Shown here in pieces: positions 5,435 to 5,847 of a stretch of 5,847 bases of DNA. A program made the translations under genes and the position numbers. The notes under the pieces were generated by a model. The model saw only the letters and a program-made list of their open reading frames with translations. It made no database searches and was not told the origin of the DNA. Position 1 is the first letter of the stretch. Every line of letters begins with the position of its first letter. The stretch comes from Oscillospiraceae bacterium (GTDB lineage: Bacteria > Bacillota > Clostridia > Oscillospirales > Ruminococcaceae): NCBI GenBank assembly GCA_016303195.1, contig JAEDMD010000126.1:1-5847 (forward strand). Direction: 5' to 3'.

Positions 5435-5847
5435 TTAGCCAAGTTCTGCAAAGTACTTGATTGTTCTTACCATCTGTGATGTGTAAGAATTCTCGTTATC
5501 GTACCATGAAACAACCTGAACTTCGTAGAGGCCGTCGCCGATCTCAGCAACCATTGTCTGAGTAGCATCGAAGAGTGAGCCGTACTTCATGCCGATAACG
5601 TCAGAAGAAACGATCTGATCCTCGTTGTAGCCGTAAGACTCAGAAGCAGCAGCCTTCATAGCAGCGTTGATGCCTTCCTTAGTTACGTTGTTACCCTTAA
5701 CAACAGCTGTGAGGATTGTTGTAGAACCTGTTGGAACAGGAACTCTCTGAGCAGAGCCGATGAGCTTGCCGTTGAGCTCAGGGATAACAAGGCCGATAGC
5801 CTTAGCAGCACCTGTTGAGTTAGGAACGATGTTAGCAGCACCTGCTC
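5435..5847 (-). CDS. gap: Glyceraldehyde-3-phosphate dehydrogenase, C-terminal part (5' end beyond window)
   Basis: The last 136 residues of type I phosphorylating GAPDH, the glycolytic enzyme that oxidises glyceraldehyde-3-phosphate with NAD and phosphate in the cytoplasm. The open frame runs off the right edge, so about 200 N-terminal residues, including most of the NAD-binding fold and the catalytic cysteine, are not seen. Recognisable family stretches are [20 protein letters not shown], the QRVPVPTGS segment with the conserved substrate-phosphate-binding Arg, [16 protein letters not shown], and the closing [20 protein letters not shown] (family SWYDNExxY). Codon use is strongly biased: all seven lysines are AAG and Ala/Val are mostly GCT, GCA and GTT, whereas spoIVA uses AAA freely. 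This fits a very highly expressed gene. It converges on spoIVA and has its own UUCG terminator. Confidence 0.96.
   Translation of the reverse strand, partial: AGAANIVPNSTGAAKAIGLVIPELNGKLIGSAQRVPVPTGSTTILTAVVKGNNVTKEGINAAMKAAASESYGYNEDQIVSSDVIGMKYGSLFDATQTMVAEIGDGLYEVQVVSWYDNENSYTSQMVRTIKYFAELG

Overview
The window looks like chromosomal core sequence from a strictly anaerobic, spore-forming, low-to-mid GC member of the Clostridia, most like Ruminococcus and relatives (Oscillospiraceae). The evidence is a rubrerythrin-type oxygen-defence protein, the clostridial spore-coat pair SipL and SpoIVA, strong AGGAGG ribosome binding sites, and compact terminators with UUCG loops. The genus is an inference; no rRNA or other taxonomic marker is present.

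Layout. Positions 1-138 hold only hairpins and perhaps the last codons of an upstream gene. Positions 139-1317 (minus) encode a four-part redox protein: flavin reductase, rubredoxin, rubrerythrin, rubredoxin. It is transcribed leftward from a good vegetative promoter at 1372-1400. A divergent, consensus-perfect promoter at 1451-1479 drives a predicted lipoprotein (1524-2189, plus, GTG start) with a threonine-rich stalk and an unrecognised beta-rich domain. That gene ends in a strong terminator at 2203-2230.

A two-gene sporulation unit follows: sipL (2311-3849) and spoIVA (3867-5342), 17 bases apart, with a candidate sigma-E-type promoter at 2255-2281 and a terminator at 5345-5372. SpoIVA is the ATPase that polymerises into the basement layer of the spore coat on the mother-cell side of the outer forespore membrane. 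SipL is its LysM-containing partner, so the two products act at the same surface at the same time. The window ends with the C-terminal 40% of glyceraldehyde-3-phosphate dehydrogenase (minus, 5435 to beyond the edge), which converges on spoIVA and has its own terminator at 5384-5412.

No mobile element, CRISPR array, tRNA or rRNA is visible. Most of the window is recognisable housekeeping or sporulation sequence. The least described items are the one-chain flavin reductase/rubrerythrin fusion, the lipoprotein domain, and the repeat architecture of the divergent promoter region. I do not see a wholly new system.
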